DNA of 14,989 nucleotides, taken from NCBI GenBank assembly GCA_021826525.1, contig JAKAZU010000018.1:1-14989 (forward strand). Reading direction: 5' to 3'. The stretch's first letter is position 1. Each line of letters starts with the position of its first letter. This stretch comes from Thermoplasmata archaeon (GTDB lineage Archaea > Thermoplasmatota > Thermoplasmata > UBA184). Below the pieces are notes generated by a model. That model searched no databases. It was given only the letters and a program-made list of their open reading frames with translations, and was not told the DNA's origin. The position numbers and the translations under genes were made by a program. Shown in pieces: positions 12,717-14,989 of this stretch.

Positions 12717-13526
12717 ATGCTGGAGATCCCACGACCCCCCGTTCTGGAACACCTGACCCCGCACGACCTCGTGACCTACTTTCATTGCCCGCACGAGATG
12801 GAGCTCATGCGGACGCGAGACCCGGCCCGGACGCCGGGGCCCGCCGGCGTCCCCGTCACTCCCGCCGACGTCGTTCCTCTTCGTCACTCCCCGATGTTCT
12901 CTCCACCGCTGAGCAAGGTGGAGGTGTATCCCGGGCGGGTCGACATCGCGCCGGACGACCAACTCGTCTACCAGGATGACGGCGAGGACGGTCTCCCGAT
13001 GCTCTTTCCGCCCGAACGGATCCGGCTGGACGCGCGGTACCGGGAGGGCGCGCGCACCCTCGTGGACCCCGAGCTCAACTTCGCCGGTCGACCGGACCTC
13101 GTGATCGCGCGCACGGACGGTGCTCTCGTGCCGCTCGAGTACAAGTCGACGCACCTGTTCGTAGGGTACCACGAGGCCCACGGTCGGCTGTTCGACACCG
13201 TGCAGGCCATCGCGGAGTGTAGGCTCGTTCATGCCGCGTTCGGGAAGCGGCCGCCGTACGCGTTGATCCTCTACGGGGATCAGGCCGGCGACGGCGAGCG
13301 GGAGGGTTGGGTCCGCATCCCGTACACGGAGGCCGATGAGCATTGGCTGCGGGCCGCGCTCGTCCAGATCCGTGCCGACCGCGTTCGGCCTCCCGTGCCG
13401 GCCGAGCGCAACTGCGCGAGCTGCGAAGCGAACGAGGCGGGCCGGTGCCGGTTCGCGGCCGCTCGATACGACGGACCGCACCACCGAGCGGCGTTCCTCG
13501 CCTCGCCACGCCCGGACCTGCGCTAG
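12717..13526 (+). CDS. Cas4-like PD-(D/E)XK nuclease with Fe-S cysteine set
   Basis: A 269-residue protein of the RecB/Cas4 nuclease family. C24 in YFHCPHEMEL is paired with C233, C236 and C244 in NCASCEANEAGRC near the C-terminus, the four-cysteine 4Fe-4S arrangement of Cas4 and AddB-type nucleases. The active site is FAGRPDLVI (D127) followed by LVPLEYKST with E141 and K143, i.e. D-(X)n-EXK, and Q163 in DTVQAIAEC matches the QxxxY motif position. Cas4 is normally ~180-220 residues; here ~60 extra residues lie between the first Cys and the active site (30-115). Cas4 proteins are ssDNA exonucleases that trim spacers, but there is no CRISPR array or other cas gene in the window, so this is a solo Cas4-like protein, probably in DNA repair or other nucleic-acid processing. 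The stop overlaps that of the opposing gene. Confidence 0.85.
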   Translation: MLEIPRPPVLEHLTPHDLVTYFHCPHEMELMRTRDPARTPGPAGVPVTPADVVPLRHSPMFSPPLSKVEVYPGRVDIAPDDQLVYQDDGEDGLPMLFPPERIRLDARYREGARTLVDPELNFAGRPDLVIARTDGALVPLEYKSTHLFVGYHEAHGRLFDTVQAIAECRLVHAAFGKRPPYALILYGDQAGDGEREGWVRIPYTEADEHWLRAALVQIRADRVRPPVPAERNCASCEANEAGRCRFAAARYDGPHHRAAFLASPRPDLR

Positions 13527-14050
13527 AGCGTGAGGATCATTTCGTCCGTATCGAAGTAGGCGCTCCCGCGGCGGATCGCCCGCGGGATGTGCCCGCACCG
13601 GTGGAATCCGAGTTGCTCGTACAGCCGGATCGCCCCCACGTTATCGGAGAACACGGAGAGCCGGATGAGCTCGTACGTTCCCCGGCATCGCCCGAGCACG
13701 TCGGTCATCAGCGCCCGACCGACGCCGTGCCCGCGGTGGGCCCGATGGATCAGGATCCCGAGGATCCCCACATGGCTCTGTTCGGAATCCGGGCCGCTCC
13801 CCGAAGGGCTCACCGTGCAGGAGCCGACCGCATGACCATCGACGTCAGCGACCCGGGTCAAGGTCGCGCCTTCGAGGTTGCGGCGAAATAGATCGGCGAA
13901 CCAGGCGATCTCGGAGGCGCGCGTCGGGGGTTCGTGGTACAGCGTGATCCCGATGGAGCCGGTGGCGCCTCGTTCCTCGTACAGATGCAGGTAGATGTCG
14001 ATGAGGCCGTCCTGGTCGCCCCACTGCAGCTCCCGGATCGTCGCGGCCAT
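13523..14050 (-). CDS. GNAT-family N-acetyltransferase
   Basis: A ~175-residue acetyltransferase, with the acetyl-CoA-binding motif A HRAHRGHGVGRALM (about 104-117) after the strand HVGILGILI, and motif B VFSDNVGAIRLYEQLGF near 135-151. The RimI-like arrangement is typical of GNAT enzymes acting on small molecules or protein N-termini; the substrate is unknown. I prefer the ATG at 14050 because a TATA element is 25 nt upstream of it; a GTG at 14056 would add two residues. Its stop codon (13523-13525) shares three of four bases with the convergent Cas4-like stop, both read from the palindrome CTAG. Confidence 0.9.
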   Translation of the reverse strand: MAATIRELQWGDQDGLIDIYLHLYEERGATGSIGITLYHEPPTRASEIAWFADLFRRNLEGATLTRVADVDGHAVGSCTVSPSGSGPDSEQSHVGILGILIHRAHRGHGVGRALMTDVLGRCRGTYELIRLSVFSDNVGAIRLYEQLGFHRCGHIPRAIRRGSAYFDTDEMILTL

Positions 14051-14070
14051 CGCCACCCCTACCCGCAGGG

Positions 14071-14080
14071 ATACCTATCG
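14071..14080 (-). promoter_or_regulatory. TATA box of the second GNAT gene
   Basis: On the minus strand CGATAGGTAT is centred ~25 nt upstream of the ATG at 14050, which supports that start and a leaderless transcript. It is only ~40 nt from the divergent 23S rRNA promoter. Confidence 0.45.
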
Positions 14081-14111
14081 TTCGCTCCGGGCGACCCGGT
14101 CGCTGGTAGCG

Positions 14112-14289
14112 TTTAAATAGAGAGGGAAGGTCCCGAGCGAGGCCGCCCCGCGGCAAGACCGTCGGTGCGGCGCATGCACCCGTAAAGGCTCTGGGCCTTT
14201 CCGGGGAAGGGCGTAGGGGCCACTGTCCTACGGGACAATGGACCGATGACGCCAATCACACGCGTTCTGGACGCTTGTCAAGTGTAGTT
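14112..14289 (+). promoter_or_regulatory. 23S rRNA promoter and pre-rRNA leader
   Basis: TTTAAATA at 14112-14119 is the strongest TATA box in the window and would direct a start near 14142, about 150 nt before mature 23S. The leader contains several hairpins: GCCGC-CCC-GCGGC (around 14142-14155), GGTGC/GCACC (14164-14180), AAAGGC-TCTGG-GCCTTT (14184-14200) and TGTCC-TACG-GGACA (around 14224-14237). Such elements are consistent with a processing stem whose other half would be past the 3' end of 23S. No 16S gene or spacer tRNA precedes it. Confidence 0.7.
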
Positions 14290-14989
14290 AGTGTAGCTGA
14301 CTCCTGTCAGTTGGGGAATGGCTGGGCTCAGGCGCCGAAGAAGGTCGTGCCAAGCTGCGATAAGCGGTGGGTAGGCGCAAGGAACCTGTGATCCACCGAT
14401 CACCGAATCGGAACTCCGGTCCCGTAAGGGACATTCCGCAAGGAAGGGGAACCCCCCGAAGTAAAGCATTCTAGTAGGGGGAGGACAAGAAATCAAATGA
14501 GATGCCGTAAGTAAAGGCGATCGAAAGCGGCAGAGGACAAACCGAATCCCCGTTCGATGAGGGCGGGGAGATGTGGAGTAGTGGACCTCCGTACTTGCCA
14601 GCTTCCGGAGCTCAACGTGCCTGGAACGGCAGACCAGAGCGGGTGATAGTCCCGTGAGCGTACGGAAGAGGCGAGATTGGAGGTATCCTGAGTACCGTGT
14701 GTTGGATATCGCGCGGGAAGCCGGGAGGTACAGACTTCCGATCCTAAATACGTCCTGAGACCGATAGTGCATTAGTAGCACGAGCGAACGCTGAAAAGTA
14801 CCTCGGAAGGGAGGTGAAAAGAGCCTGAAACCAACTGACGATAAGCCGCATGAGGCCCCCAAGGAACGAAGCGACCGCAAGGTCGTGGACACAGGGTCCA
14901 TGCGTCCGTTTTGAATAACGGGCCAGGGAGTTTCGATCTATGGCGAGGTTAAGGCCTATACGGCCCAAGCCGCAGGGAAACCGACAGTC
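14290..14989 (+). rRNA. 23S ribosomal RNA, 5' part (continues past the window)
   Basis: The sequence carries universally conserved 5'-domain 23S segments, for example GGCTCAGGCGCCGAAGAAGG and GTGCCAAGCTGCGATAAGC, then CCGAATCGG, AAGAAATCAAATGAGAT and GCTGAAAAGTACC, in archaeal form. The mature 5' end is estimated near 14290 by comparison with the archaeal opening helix and may be off by about 10 nt. About 700 nt of an expected ~2,900 nt are present. Open frames on either strand here are not genes. Confidence 0.95.

Noticed and set aside
12717..13526. Cas4-like gene as sign of a CRISPR-Cas locus
   Set aside because: No repeat-spacer array and no cas1, cas2 or effector gene is visible on either side.
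14278..14901. Minus-strand frame of 207 codons
   Set aside because: Antisense to conserved 23S rRNA; a familiar annotation artefact.

Overview
The window reads as a piece of a GC-rich archaeal chromosome, most likely from the Thermoplasmatota. The main reasons are: many genes start with an ATG or GTG about 25 nt downstream of an A/T-rich TATA-like element (leaderless transcripts); tRNA genes lack an encoded CCA and one carries a small intron in the T-loop; and a 23S rRNA gene has its own TATA box and leader, with no 16S gene upstream, as in Thermoplasma. The lineage is an inference. No CRISPR array, insertion sequence or phage gene is seen.

Layout. 1-256: possible end-clipped minus-strand frame. 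257-2035: a GNAT acetyltransferase converging on an RnfD/NqrB-like membrane protein that carries an unusual C-terminal soluble domain. 2036-2872: gene-poor stretch with several hairpins and tRNA-Arg(CCG). 2873-6949: arginine deiminase translationally coupled to carbamate kinase, then a CPA2-type cation/proton antiporter and a small winged-helix protein. 6976-7174: intron-containing tRNA-Asn(GTT) and a CAT-anticodon tRNA, probably tRNA-Ile2. 7450-8835 (minus): a two-gene metal module, a DtxR/MntR-type regulator followed by a NicO/NiCoT-like transporter, behind a near-perfect palindrome and TATA box. 9157-10762 (minus): two tandem A-type Fe-S carriers, one with striking Gly/Cys-rich insertions, followed by a 50-residue single-span protein and a 175-residue two-span membrane protein. 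10877-13526 (plus): class II glutamine amidotransferase, a nucleotidyltransferase-fold protein and a Cas4-like Fe-S nuclease. 13523-14050 (minus): a second GNAT protein, whose stop overlaps the Cas4-like stop. 14112-14989: promoter, leader and first ~700 nt of 23S rRNA.

Functional themes. Arginine deiminase plus carbamate kinase can make ATP from arginine, but ornithine carbamoyltransferase is not in the window. The DtxR/NicO pair looks like self-regulated transition-metal transport. The A-type carriers point to Fe-S cluster delivery. The amidotransferase/nucleotidyltransferase/Cas4-like trio has no CRISPR context and is the best candidate for an undescribed functional association, together with the Gly/Cys-rich A-type protein.
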